From CAWIMX01 sp963792785 (GTDB taxonomy: Bacteria > Acidobacteriota > Vicinamibacteria > Vicinamibacterales > CAVVIG01), in NCBI GenBank assembly GCA_963792785.1, contig CAWBXO010000001.1, positions 1,178,001-1,242,000 on the forward strand: a DNA stretch of 64,000 nucleotides, written 5' to 3'. The notes under the pieces are model-generated. The model was not told where the DNA came from. It ran no database searches and saw nothing but the letters and a program-made list of their open reading frames with translations. The position numbers and the translations under genes are program-made. Positions 22,575 to 36,786 of this stretch are shown piece after piece. Position 1 is the stretch's first letter. Each line of letters opens with the position of its first letter.

Positions 22575-24309
22575 GTCTGGGAGCGCGGCCTTTCGTGCCG
22601 TTCCCAGCGACGGCGCGGGCGTCTTCGTCGGCGTGACGCAGCCGGCGCAGCACCGCCCGGTCGGTGGATCGAAGCTTGGACGCCGATCCCGTGGCGTTCG
22701 CCAGGGCGGCGATTTCGGCGCTGCGGGCCGCCATTTCCGTCTGGACGACCTGCAATCGCGCGGCCGCTTCCGCTTGCGCGAGTCGCAACTGCAAGCGCCG
22801 CAACTCCGACGCCGCGTGGACGCCCTTGGCCTTCGCCTGCTCGGCCTGCTCCCACTCCCAGCGGGCCACACCCATGAGCACCTTGCCCTGGGCGACGAAC
22901 ACATCGGTGAGACTGACGCCCTCGTCGGAGAGCGTCAGCTCCCGCACCTGATTGGAGTGTCCGGTGCCGCGCGCCTTGACGATGGTCAGGGCGCGGTTCC
23001 GCTCGCCATCCTGGACGATATAGGACACGTGGATCCAGGTGTCGGCGATCGTCGAGATCCCGGTGGCCGTGGCCTCGTCGGTGCTGATGCCGTTCATGAG
23101 CGACGTGTTCACGACCGTGATCCCCCGCGCCTTGATGAAGTCCAGGAACTGCTCGGCCGCGTCGGCCGACGCCACATGCTCGACTTTCGTCGAAAGCGCC
23201 GAGAGCGGGTCGATCACCAGGCACCGGGGATTGAACTCGCGCACCCGCGCGCGCAACGTGGCGAACTGGTCCTCGACGTTGGGCCCCCGCGTGCGCGTGG
23301 AGTACATGCTGAGCATGCGGGACTTCACGTAGGGGGCCAGTCGAACGCCCACAGAGGCGAGGTTGCGCACGATCTGCGCGGGGCCCTCGTCGAAGCTGAT
23401 ATAGAGGGTTCGCTCACCGCGCGCGCACGCGGCCTCGGCGAAGAGCCCGGCCAGTGTCGACTTGGCGGTTCCCGGCGAGCCTGAAATGAGCACATCGCTG
23501 CCGCGGTAGTAGCCGCCACGCAACATGTTGTCGAGGCGAGGCAGGCCCGTCGAGACCCGTTCGTTGGTTACCTTGTACTCGAGCTCGACCGGGCCGCGAT
23601 TGATGAGCGCCAGGCCGTCCTTCGTGAGCGTAATGGGAAACTCGTCGCCCGCAAAGTTCGAGCCCCGGTACTTCATGACGCGCAAATGGCGGAAGGCCGA
23701 CCCGTCGACCACCTGATGGCGAAGCACGACCACGCAATCGACCATGAACTGCAGAAAGTTGGAGCGTTCGTCGGCTTCGTACCCACCGACCTTCTGCGTG
23801 ATGATGCCGGTCAGCCCCGTCTGCGACAGCCAGTCGCGGATGCGATAGACTTCCCGGCGCTCCACGACCGGGTCGTCCAGCAGGGACAGCAGCACGTCGA
23901 TCCCGTCGAAGACGATGCGCGTGGCGTGAAGCGATTCGACCTTGGCCTGGAGAATCCCGAGCAGGCCAATCAGGTCGAATTCACCGGCCTTGACGACGCT
24001 CGGAGACAGGCGCGCGTCCAGAAAGAACAGCTTCTTCCGTTCGAGCGCGGGCAGATCCCATCCGAACGTGCGGGCGTTCTCCACGATTTCACGGGTACCC
24101 TCCTCGAAGGCCACGAAGATACCCGCCTCTTTCTCCCGACGTGCGGCATTGACCAGCGACTGCAGGGCCAAGACCGTCTTGCCACTGCCCGGTCCCCCTG
24201 TCACCAGGGTCGTGCGTCCCGAGGGAAGCCCGCCGCCAGTGATCTCATCGAAGCCCTGGATGCCCGTGAGCGCCTTTACCAACGCCGGGTGCGGAGATCG
24301 GGTCATCAT
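22552..24309 (-). CDS. KaiC-like double-domain RecA-family ATPase/kinase
   Basis: 585 residues. CI: LTGIQGFDEITGGGLPSG, Walker A GGPGSGKT near 38-45, catalytic FVAFEEGTREIVENA. CII: STGLPRLDNMLRGGYYRG, Walker A GSPGTAKS near 275, and ISFDEGPAQIVRN. The CII segment TATGISTIADTWIHVSYI keeps the Ser-Thr pair at the position of the KaiC autophosphorylation sites (HISTITDT in cyanobacterial KaiC), so phosphorylation is possible. The Gly to Ala change in the CII Walker A occurs in other KaiC-like proteins. A C-terminal Ala/Arg/Glu-rich coiled-coil tail (residues about 490-585) extends beyond the usual length of about 520. First gene of the kaiC-kaiB-kinase operon. Confidence 0.85.
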   Translation of the reverse strand: MMTRSPHPALVKALTGIQGFDEITGGGLPSGRTTLVTGGPGSGKTVLALQSLVNAARREKEAGIFVAFEEGTREIVENARTFGWDLPALERKKLFFLDARLSPSVVKAGEFDLIGLLGILQAKVESLHATRIVFDGIDVLLSLLDDPVVERREVYRIRDWLSQTGLTGIITQKVGGYEADERSNFLQFMVDCVVVLRHQVVDGSAFRHLRVMKYRGSNFAGDEFPITLTKDGLALINRGPVELEYKVTNERVSTGLPRLDNMLRGGYYRGSDVLISGSPGTAKSTLAGLFAEAACARGERTLYISFDEGPAQIVRNLASVGVRLAPYVKSRMLSMYSTRTRGPNVEDQFATLRARVREFNPRCLVIDPLSALSTKVEHVASADAAEQFLDFIKARGITVVNTSLMNGISTDEATATGISTIADTWIHVSYIVQDGERNRALTIVKARGTGHSNQVRELTLSDEGVSLTDVFVAQGKVLMGVARWEWEQAEQAKAKGVHAASELRRLQLRLAQAEAAARLQVVQTEMAARSAEIAALANATGSASKLRSTDRAVLRRLRHADEDARAVAGNGTKGRAPRRGGRGAR

Positions 24310-24430
24310 CGTGTGTCTCTCGCAAACTCGCTCAAAGGTCCACTCACGGCGTCGAGTGTGGGCACGCGTGTGCCTGCCCCGTCACGCTATCAGTGAGGCA
24401 CGCGGTCGATTGTGCTCTTTTGAACAGTCC

Positions 24431-24482
24431 GGGCGGGCGGGGTGCGGGGTGCTGGGTGCTGGGTGCTCGGTGCTAGGTGCTT
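24431..24482. repeat. (GGGTGCT)n tandem array, left of the secreted gene at 24550
   Basis: A run of GGGGTGCGGGGTGCTGGGTG-type units, about 7 bp each. The reverse-complement family (AGCACCTAAGCACCC) lies at 25524-25557, just behind the stop of the gene at 24550-25524. Confidence 0.75.
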
Positions 24483-24549
24483 GTCACGTGAGCGGGAGTC
24501 GGCTACCGTGACACCTGACAAAAGCTCGCGAGGGCCTGGAGGATTCCTC

Positions 24550-25524
24550 ATGCACCTTCGATCTCTGGTGGCGACCGTCGGCGTCCTGGCGGTCACCCTG
24601 CTGGTCCCGCTCTCCGCCGCAGGCCAGTCGCCCGCGTGGACGATGCCGCGGTTGCCCGACGGCACGCCCGACATCCAGGGCACGTTCACGTTCCGGACAA
24701 TCACGCCGCTCCAGCGGCCGGCCTCCCTGGCCGACAAGGACGTGCTGACGCCGGAGGAGGCGGCTGCCTTCGAGGCCGCAGAGAACACGCGCCAGAACCG
24801 CGACCTGTTCACGCCGGAAAAGGGCGCACCCAGCCTCGGGTATCCGCCGCAATCGCAGGGCGGCGTCCTTTCCTATAATGAATTCTGGTACGAGCGCGGC
24901 AACGAGGTCACCGACGATCGGCGGACGTCGCTCATCGTCGATCCGCCGACCGGCCGCATCCCGTACGCGCCGCGGCGGCCCGGGGCGGCCCGGCCCGCCT
25001 CCGGCCTGCCCGAGTCGTATGAGGATCTCAGCCTCGTCGACCGCTGCCTGCTCGGCTTCAACTCCGGACCGCCGATGATCTCGGGCACCTACAACAACAA
25101 CGTCCAGATCGTGCAGTCACCGGGGTACGTGGTCATCTTCAACGAGATGATCCACAACGCGCGGATCGTCCCGACCGACGGCCGGCCGCACGGCACGCTG
25201 CCCATGTGGACCGGCGACTCGCGCGGCCACTGGGAGGGCGACACGCTCGTGGTCGACACCATCAACTTCAAGGGCCCGACCAGCCTGCCCGGCTCGACCG
25301 CCCAGACGCACCTGATGGAACGCTTCACGCGGGCCGACGCCGGCACGGTCAACTACGAGTTCACCGTCACCGACCCGACGGCGTACACCCAGCCCTGGAC
25401 CGCCGTCGAGCCCCTGCACGCGATCGACGAGTTCATCTACGAGTACGCGTGCCACGAGGGCAACTACGCCGTGCCCGACGTCCTCGCGGGCGCGCGCACG
25501 ATCGAAAAGGACGCCGCGAAGTAG
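24550..25524 (+). CDS. Secreted protein of unknown function (acidobacterial-type family)
   Basis: 324 residues from ATG at 24550; the open frame extends further upstream only through the repeat array. A signal peptide (LVATVGVLAVTLLVPLSAAG) is followed by WTMPRLPDGTPDIQGTF, NTRQNRDLFTP, YNEFWYERGNEVTDDRRTSL, CLLGFNSGPPMISGTYNNNV and the diagnostic WTGDSRGHWEGDTLVVDTIN. I know this pattern (DSRGxWEGDTLVVDT.NF with an upstream RTSLI-DPP element) from large families of secreted proteins in soil Acidobacteria, but no function is established. Probable location: periplasm or outside the cell. The gene is framed by inverted repeat arrays. Confidence 0.7.
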   Translation: MHLRSLVATVGVLAVTLLVPLSAAGQSPAWTMPRLPDGTPDIQGTFTFRTITPLQRPASLADKDVLTPEEAAAFEAAENTRQNRDLFTPEKGAPSLGYPPQSQGGVLSYNEFWYERGNEVTDDRRTSLIVDPPTGRIPYAPRRPGAARPASGLPESYEDLSLVDRCLLGFNSGPPMISGTYNNNVQIVQSPGYVVIFNEMIHNARIVPTDGRPHGTLPMWTGDSRGHWEGDTLVVDTINFKGPTSLPGSTAQTHLMERFTRADAGTVNYEFTVTDPTAYTQPWTAVEPLHAIDEFIYEYACHEGNYAVPDVLAGARTIEKDAAK

Positions 25525-25557
25525 CACCTAAGCACCCGAGCACCTAAGCACCCGAAA
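25524..25557. repeat. (AGCACCC)n short array, right of the secreted gene
   Basis: CACCTAAGCACCCGAGCACC units, reverse complement of the family at 24431-24482. The array runs into the end of the convergent membrane gene at 25544. Confidence 0.65.
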
Positions 25558-26029
25558 CGGCCCACCCGACAATCACGCCGTAGGCGATGTGGGCCAGGAG
25601 GGAGACCACCGCGGTGCCGCGGCCGTAATTCAGCATGAGGAAGCCGGGCGGCTCGATGAGCGGCGTCTCGCGCGCCGAGGAATCGGGCGTGCCCATCCGC
25701 GGGTGCACGATCGGCAGGAGCACGTTCACCAGGATCGTCCCCGAGAAGACGCCGTGCAGCGCGCCGAGCGTGCCGCCCAGGAACCACCCGCTCCGCCCGA
25801 GCGCTTTGAAGATGGCGGCATAGGCGACGGCGAAGCCGACGCCCATCGCCAGATGCAGGGCGAACCCCCACGCCTTGGCCCGGATGCGCCGGCTGGTGAC
25901 CATCGTGCCGAGCAGGAACGGCAGGTCCATGCGCGTGTAGCCGAGCTCCCCCGCGCCCCTCAACGTCGTCGAGAGCACGAGCGTGCCGATGAGTCCGCCC
26001 GCGACCGCGCGCCAGAAGAAGAACGGCAT
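25544..26029 (-). CDS. Integral membrane protein of unknown function
   Basis: 161 residues with four likely membrane segments: FWRAVAGGLIGTLVLSTT, WGFALHLAMGVGFAVAYAAI, GALHGVFSGTILVNVLLPIV and VVSLLAHIAYGVIVGWAVSG. The AHIAYGVIVG end and the FALHLAMGVGFAVAY segment are those of small bacterial membrane proteins of unassigned function. The start ATG overlaps the GH15 stop by one base (TGATG), so it is translationally coupled with the glycosidase upstream. The final residues lie in the repeat at 25524-25557. A role connected with trehalose or glucan metabolism would be a guess. Confidence 0.6.
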   Translation of the reverse strand: MPFFFWRAVAGGLIGTLVLSTTLRGAGELGYTRMDLPFLLGTMVTSRRIRAKAWGFALHLAMGVGFAVAYAAIFKALGRSGWFLGGTLGALHGVFSGTILVNVLLPIVHPRMGTPDSSARETPLIEPPGFLMLNYGRGTAVVSLLAHIAYGVIVGWAVSGA

Positions 26030-27834
26030 CAGGACGCGTCCCTGATCGCCAGCGCGGCGTCGATGAGCGAGAGGTGCACCAGCGCCTGCGGACAGTTGCC
26101 GAGCGACGCGCCGGTCGACGGATCCACTTCCTCCGCGTAGAGCCCGACGTCGTTCGCGCGCGCGATGAGCTCGTCCATCAGCGCCGCGGCCTCCGCGGGC
26201 CGGCCCGTGCGCGCGAGCGCGCCCGCCAGCCAGAACGAGCAGTTCAAGAAGCAGCCCTCCGAGCCCGGAACACCGTCCCGCCCGACATAGCGATACACGA
26301 ACGGTCCCCGGCGCAGCAGCCGCGACACGGCGTCGATCGTGCCCGTGACGCGCGCGTCGCCGGGCCCGGCGTAGTGGACGAACGGCAGCATCAGCAGCGC
26401 GGCGTCCACCTCCGTATCGTCGCCCGCCTGCCCGGCCACGCGCGTGTAGCTGCCGAGTCGATCCGACCAGCATTCCTCGTCCACGTACGCGCGGATCGCC
26501 GCCGCCTCGCGCCGCCAGGCATCGACGTGCCCCGACGGCATGTCGCCCTCCTCGGCGAGGCGAATCGCACGATCCAGCGCCACCCAGCACATCACCTTCG
26601 AATGCGTGTACTGCCGCGGCTCGCCCCGGCATTCCCAGATGCTCGAGTCGGGGAGCCGCCACGTGCGACAGACGAGATCGGCGATGCCGCCGAGGACGCG
26701 GCCGGTGTCGCCGTCGAGGTCGTACTGTTCGCCCCCCGCGTAGAGCCACGCGGTCAGCATCAGGTCGCCGTAGATGTCGAGCTGGCGCTGCGTCAGGGCG
26801 GCGTTGCCGACGCGCACGGGCGCCGACCGCCGATAGCCCGCGAGCAGCGGCAGCTCGTGCTCCGACGCGTGGGTCCCGCCGTCGAGCCGGTAGAGGACCT
26901 GCACGTGCGGCTCGGTGAGGGCCGTGGCCTGCATGAACCACCAGAAGAGCGCGCGCGCCTCGTCGCGGCAGCCGAGCCGGAGCAGCGCCCCCAGCGCGAA
27001 CGCCGAGTCGCGGATCCAGCAGAAGCGGTAGTCCCAGTTGCGCGACCCGCCGATCGCCTCGGGCAGCGACGTCGTCGGCGCCGCCACCGCCGCGCCCGAC
27101 GGCGCGAAGATGAGCAGCTTCAGGACGAGCGCGCTGCGCAGCACGGCGTCGGCCCAGGGGCCGTCGTAATCGTGCGCGCCGCTCCACGCGGTCCAGAACG
27201 CGCCCGCCTCGTCCAGCCGCGCCTCGACGCCGCGGCGTCCCGGCAGCACGAGCGGCTCGGCCTCGGCCGCGACGAGAGCGAGCGTCGCGCGGGTGCCCTC
27301 GGACGCCTCGAAGGCGCCCCAGACGACGCCGCCGTTCCACGCGGGCTCGCCGGCGTCCCAGTGCATGAGGGCGACGGCGCGCTTTCCGCAGGTCGCGATC
27401 GGAATCCGGCCGCGCCAGCCGGTCCGGCCCACGTCCAGGCCGTAGCCGAATCGCGGCTCCAGGCGCCACTCGACCGGCACGGTTCCCGAAATGCCCTCGA
27501 TGCGGCGGACCAGCTCACGCGACGGCGACAGCTCCTCGTCGAGCAGCGTCATGCCGTCGACGACGCGCACGACGCCGCGGCCGGTGGTGAAGGTGGTTTC
27601 GAGAAGGTTCGTGCGGGGCACGTAGCGGCGGGTCGCGTCGAAGGGAATCGTGGGCCGCACCACGAAGGCGCCGCCGCGGCCGGCGTCCAGCACGGCGCCG
27701 AGCACGCTCGGCGAGTCGAAGTTCGGGAGGCAGAGCCAGTCGATGGCGCCATCCCGCGCCACCAGCGCCGCCGTCCGGCCGTCGCCAATCACCGCGTAAT
27801 CGGCAATGGGAGCGTATCCGTCGGTCCGCGCCAC
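26029..27834 (-). CDS. Glycoside hydrolase family 15 protein (glucoamylase/trehalase-like)
   Basis: 601 residues from GTG at 27834, preceded by a GAGAGGAGG ribosome-binding site 3 bases upstream. The N-terminal beta-sandwich domain contains YAPIADYAVIGDGRTAALVA and DGAIDWLCLPNFDSPSVLGA. The catalytic (alpha/alpha)6 domain has EAIGGSRNWDYRFCWIRDSA, the WECRGEPRQYTHSKVMCWVA segment and the C-terminal EEVDPSTGASLGNCPQALVH, where the family's catalytic acids reside. No signal peptide, so a cytoplasmic enzyme hydrolysing alpha-linked glucosides; bacterial members of this length include trehalases and glucoamylases, and the substrate is undecided. Coupled to the membrane protein at 25544. Confidence 0.85.
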   Translation of the reverse strand: MARTDGYAPIADYAVIGDGRTAALVARDGAIDWLCLPNFDSPSVLGAVLDAGRGGAFVVRPTIPFDATRRYVPRTNLLETTFTTGRGVVRVVDGMTLLDEELSPSRELVRRIEGISGTVPVEWRLEPRFGYGLDVGRTGWRGRIPIATCGKRAVALMHWDAGEPAWNGGVVWGAFEASEGTRATLALVAAEAEPLVLPGRRGVEARLDEAGAFWTAWSGAHDYDGPWADAVLRSALVLKLLIFAPSGAAVAAPTTSLPEAIGGSRNWDYRFCWIRDSAFALGALLRLGCRDEARALFWWFMQATALTEPHVQVLYRLDGGTHASEHELPLLAGYRRSAPVRVGNAALTQRQLDIYGDLMLTAWLYAGGEQYDLDGDTGRVLGGIADLVCRTWRLPDSSIWECRGEPRQYTHSKVMCWVALDRAIRLAEEGDMPSGHVDAWRREAAAIRAYVDEECWSDRLGSYTRVAGQAGDDTEVDAALLMLPFVHYAGPGDARVTGTIDAVSRLLRRGPFVYRYVGRDGVPGSEGCFLNCSFWLAGALARTGRPAEAAALMDELIARANDVGLYAEEVDPSTGASLGNCPQALVHLSLIDAALAIRDAS

Positions 27835-27843
27835 GCGCCTCCT

Positions 27844-27878
27844 CTCGCCCAGAACCCAGAACCCCGAACCCCGAACCT
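27844..27878. repeat. (GAACCCC)n array between GH15 and typA
   Basis: Units CAGAACCCAGAACCCC and GAACCCCGAACC fill the gap between the typA stop and the GH15 ribosome-binding site. Same family as the array at 14737-14818. Confidence 0.65.
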
Positions 27879-29732
<1,854 letters not shown>

Positions 29733-29774
29733 CTATTCAGTATACCGGGCGGGATGTAGAATGGGGCCACATTC

Positions 29775-31046
29775 GTGGCCCAGATCGTCCGCGCCCTCAA
29801 ACACCGCAACTTCCAACTCTTCTTCACCGGCCAGCTCATCTCGCTCATCGGCACCTGGATGCAGACGGTGGCCGAGTCGTGGCTGGTCTACCGCCTGACC
29901 GGCTCGTCGGTGCTGCTCGGCGTCTCGGCGGCGGCGAGCCAGATCCCGGTGTTCCTGTTCGCGCCGATCGGCGGCGCGACCGCCGACCGCGTGGACCGTC
30001 ACAAGATCATCATCGCCACCCAGGCCGCGTCGATGGTGCTGCCGCTCACGCTGGCCGCGCTCACCCTCACCGGCACCGTGCGCGTGTGGCACGTGTTCGT
30101 GCTGGCCGGCTGCCTCGGCGTCGTGAACGCGTTCGACCTGCCCGCGCGCCAGGCGTTCCTCATCGACATGGTCGGTCGCGAGGACCTGATGAACGCGATC
30201 GCGCTCAACTCGTCCATCTTCAACGGCGCGCGCGTCGTCGGGCCCGCGGTGGCCGGCCTGCTCGTGGCGGCGGTCGGCGAGGGCTGGTGCTTCCTGCTGA
30301 ACGGCATCAGCTACCTCGCCGTGATCGGCGGCCTGCTGCTGATGCAGGCGCCCGCGTTCCGGAAGGCCCCGGGATCGCGATCGCCGCTGGGCGACATCGT
30401 GGACGGCTTTCGCTTCGCCTGGCGCACGACGCCCATCCGCGCGCTGCTACTGCTCGTGGGCGCGGTGAGCTTCCTGGGCCTGCCCTACTCGGTGCTGATG
30501 CCGGTGTTCGCGGAGAACATCCTGGGCGGCGGCGCGCGCAGCCTCGGCTTCCTGATGGGCGCGTCCGGACTCGGCGCGCTCGCCGGCGCGCTGATCGTCG
30601 CGTCGCGCGACGGCGTGAGCGGCCTGGGCCGGTGGGTGGCGATCGCCGCGGCGACCTTCGGCGCGGCGTTGATGCTGTTCGGGGTGTCGCGCTCGTTCCC
30701 GCTGTCGATGCTCGTGCTCGTCATCGCCGGCGGCGGCGTGATGGTGCAGCTCACCTCGTCGAACACGCTCCTGCAGGCGATGTCGCCCGACGCGCTGCGC
30801 GGGCGCGTGATGTCGGTCTACTCGATGATGTTCATGGGGATGGCGCCGCTGGGATCGCTCGCCGAGGGCTGGCTCGCCGAGCGCATCGGCGCGCCGAGCA
30901 CCGTCGCCATCGGCGGCGCCGGCTGCATCATCGTCGCCGCCGTCTTCGCCGGGCGTCTGCCCGCCATCCGTGGCGAAGCCCGCCAGCTCATCTACGCGCA
31001 GAGCAACGCCGACACGCTCCTTTACGAGACGAAGGCGAAGGGATAG
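29775..31046 (+). CDS. MFS transporter (EntS-like, MFS_3 type)
   Basis: 423 residues from GTG. Twelve predicted membrane helices: LKHRNFQLFFTGQLISLIGT and WMQTVAESWLVYRLTGSSVL are the N-terminal signature of the EntS/MFS_3 group, and the loop 2-3 motif AGGATADRVDRHKI-like (IGGATADRVDRHKIIIATQA) is present. Helix 5 and the central loop (NSSIFNGARVVGPAVAGLLV) also match the group. Members export siderophores, drugs or other small molecules by proton antiport. Substrate unknown. It is followed by a convergent peptidase gene 2 bases after its stop, so the two 3' ends almost touch. Confidence 0.85.
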   Translation: MAQIVRALKHRNFQLFFTGQLISLIGTWMQTVAESWLVYRLTGSSVLLGVSAAASQIPVFLFAPIGGATADRVDRHKIIIATQAASMVLPLTLAALTLTGTVRVWHVFVLAGCLGVVNAFDLPARQAFLIDMVGREDLMNAIALNSSIFNGARVVGPAVAGLLVAAVGEGWCFLLNGISYLAVIGGLLLMQAPAFRKAPGSRSPLGDIVDGFRFAWRTTPIRALLLLVGAVSFLGLPYSVLMPVFAENILGGGARSLGFLMGASGLGALAGALIVASRDGVSGLGRWVAIAAATFGAALMLFGVSRSFPLSMLVLVIAGGGVMVQLTSSNTLLQAMSPDALRGRVMSVYSMMFMGMAPLGSLAEGWLAERIGAPSTVAIGGAGCIIVAAVFAGRLPAIRGEARQLIYAQSNADTLLYETKAKG

Positions 31047-31048
31047 AG

Positions 31049-32545
<1,497 letters not shown>

Positions 32546-32598
32546 CAGGCCTCCTCTGGAAGAACGGCTCATCGTATGCGAAACCGCCCGCCCGGCGG

Positions 32599-34947
<2,349 letters not shown>

Positions 34948-34962
34948 CTACGCAGTATAGGG

Positions 34963-36639
34963 TCAACTCCACAGGCGCGCGCGCGTCGCCTCGAGCGTAT
35001 CCGGCTCGCCCAGATAGCGTCCCTGCGCCATGTCGCAGCCGAGGCGGGCGAGGCGCTCGCACACGGCCCGGCTCTCCACACCCGTGGCGATCACCGCCAA
35101 CCCGAGGTTGTGCGCGAGGTCGACCGTGGAGCGCACGATCACATCGTCTTCGCCCTGCGCGAGCGCGAGCACGAACGAGCGGCCGATCTTGAGCGCGTCC
35201 ACCGGCAGGCGGCGCAGGTAGCTCAGCGAGGAGTAGCCGGTGCCGAAGTCGTCCACCACGAGGCGCACGCCGAGATCGCGCAGCTGGCCCAGGCAGCGGA
35301 CCGTGCCCGACGGGTCGGAGACGATGACGTTCTCCGTGATCTCGAGGGTCACATCGTCCCCGCGGGCGTCGTTGCCGCCGATCACCTCCTCGACGCGTCG
35401 CGCGAAATCGGGATTGAGCAGGCTCCGCGGCGACACGCTGACCGCGACGTTGACGGGCCGGCCCGCAGACGCCCAGGCCCGCAGGCTCCAGTCGAGCGTG
35501 AGCAGCGTGATGCGATCGATCAGCCCGGCCTGCTCGGCCAGGCCGACGAACGCGTCGGGCAGCAGGCGGCCGCGCACCGGGTGATGCCAGCGCAGCAGCG
35601 TCTCGACGCCGTGGGGCCGGAGGTCGGGCAGGTGGACGATCGGCTCGTACTCGAGGACGAACTGGCCGCGCATCAGGCCCTCGCGCATCTCCGCGATGAG
35701 CCTGCGGCGCCCGTGCGCCCGCCGATCGCGCGACGGCGAGTAGGTCGCGCACGCGCAGCCGTCGGTCTTGGCGGCGTACATCGCCGCGTCGGCGTTCTGC
35801 AGCAGCGAGTCGGCGCTCGCGCCGTGGTAGGGGTAGACCGCGATGCCCGCGCTCGCGCGGATGGTGATGGGCCGGCCGTCGACCAGGAACGGGCGCTCGA
35901 TCGCCTGCAGGAGCTTGCGCGTGGCGCGCTCGGCCTGGTCGAGATCCGCCGTGGGCAGCACGATCGCGAACTCGTCGCCGCCGAGCCGCGCGACCGTGTC
36001 CGTGTCGCGCTGCACCGCGTTCAGCCGCGCCGCCACCTGTTCGAGGAGTTGATCGCCGACGTGGTGGCCGTGCGCGTCGTTGACGCGCTTGAACCCGTCG
36101 AGGTCCGCCACCACCACGGCCAGGGAGCGCTCCGCGCGATACGCGAGGCGGATGGCCTGCTGCAGGCGATCGTGCAGCAGCCGCCGGTTGGGCAGGTCCG
36201 TCAGCGGATCGTGATAGGCCAGGTGCGCGAGGCGCTCCTCCGTCCGGGCCCGGTCGCGGCGCATGACGGCCTCACGCAGTTCGCGCTCCACGGCCGGCGC
36301 CAGCCGCAGCAGGCCGCCCTTCACGATGTAGTCCTGCGCGCCGTTCCGCATCGCCGCGACCGCCGTCTCCTCGCCGATGGTGCCCGAGACGAAGATGAAC
36401 GGCAGGTCCGGATCGTGCTCGCGGACCAGCGCCAGCGCCGCCGTGCCGCTGAAGCCGGGCATCGTGTAGTCGGCAATGACGAGATCCCACGCGTCGTGCT
36501 CGAGCGCGTCGACGAGACGCTCGGACGACCAGACGCGCTCGGTGGCGACCTCGTAGCCGCCCTGCTGGAGGGCGTCGACCACGAGTGTCGCGTCGTGGGG
36601 CGAGTCTTCGACGAGCAGGAGACGAAGGCGCGTGGCCAT
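34963..36639 (-). CDS. Response regulator with GGDEF and EAL domains
   Basis: 558 residues from ATG at 36639 (a TTG 33 bases upstream is open but unlikely). The receiver domain (1-120) has the phospho-Asp in DLVIADYTMPGFSG near 54. The GGDEF domain (about 165-320) has RLGGDEFAIVLPTADLD, a canonical GGDEF active site. The EAL domain (about 325-555) has the motif variant GVETLLRWHHP in place of EALLRW, with EITENVI, DDFGTGYSSLSYLRRLPVD and the Lys of ALKIGRSF present, so the catalytic Glu may be retained. Such proteins make or break cyclic di-GMP under control of a histidine kinase. No kinase is adjacent. Gene ends 15 bases before the P-ATPase start. Confidence 0.87.
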   Translation of the reverse strand: MATRLRLLLVEDSPHDATLVVDALQQGGYEVATERVWSSERLVDALEHDAWDLVIADYTMPGFSGTAALALVREHDPDLPFIFVSGTIGEETAVAAMRNGAQDYIVKGGLLRLAPAVERELREAVMRRDRARTEERLAHLAYHDPLTDLPNRRLLHDRLQQAIRLAYRAERSLAVVVADLDGFKRVNDAHGHHVGDQLLEQVAARLNAVQRDTDTVARLGGDEFAIVLPTADLDQAERATRKLLQAIERPFLVDGRPITIRASAGIAVYPYHGASADSLLQNADAAMYAAKTDGCACATYSPSRDRRAHGRRRLIAEMREGLMRGQFVLEYEPIVHLPDLRPHGVETLLRWHHPVRGRLLPDAFVGLAEQAGLIDRITLLTLDWSLRAWASAGRPVNVAVSVSPRSLLNPDFARRVEEVIGGNDARGDDVTLEITENVIVSDPSGTVRCLGQLRDLGVRLVVDDFGTGYSSLSYLRRLPVDALKIGRSFVLALAQGEDDVIVRSTVDLAHNLGLAVIATGVESRAVCERLARLGCDMAQGRYLGEPDTLEATRARLWS

Positions 36640-36786
36640 CTGCAAACAGCCGATCCCCACGCTCGTCTTCAAAACGGCTGCCTAGGACACGAACTGACAA
36701 AACCGGTCTCACGCGCACAAATGCGTGCGTGCTTCGTCTCACAACTGCACACGGCCGAACCAGAATTGTCGGATGCGGGATGCGGG

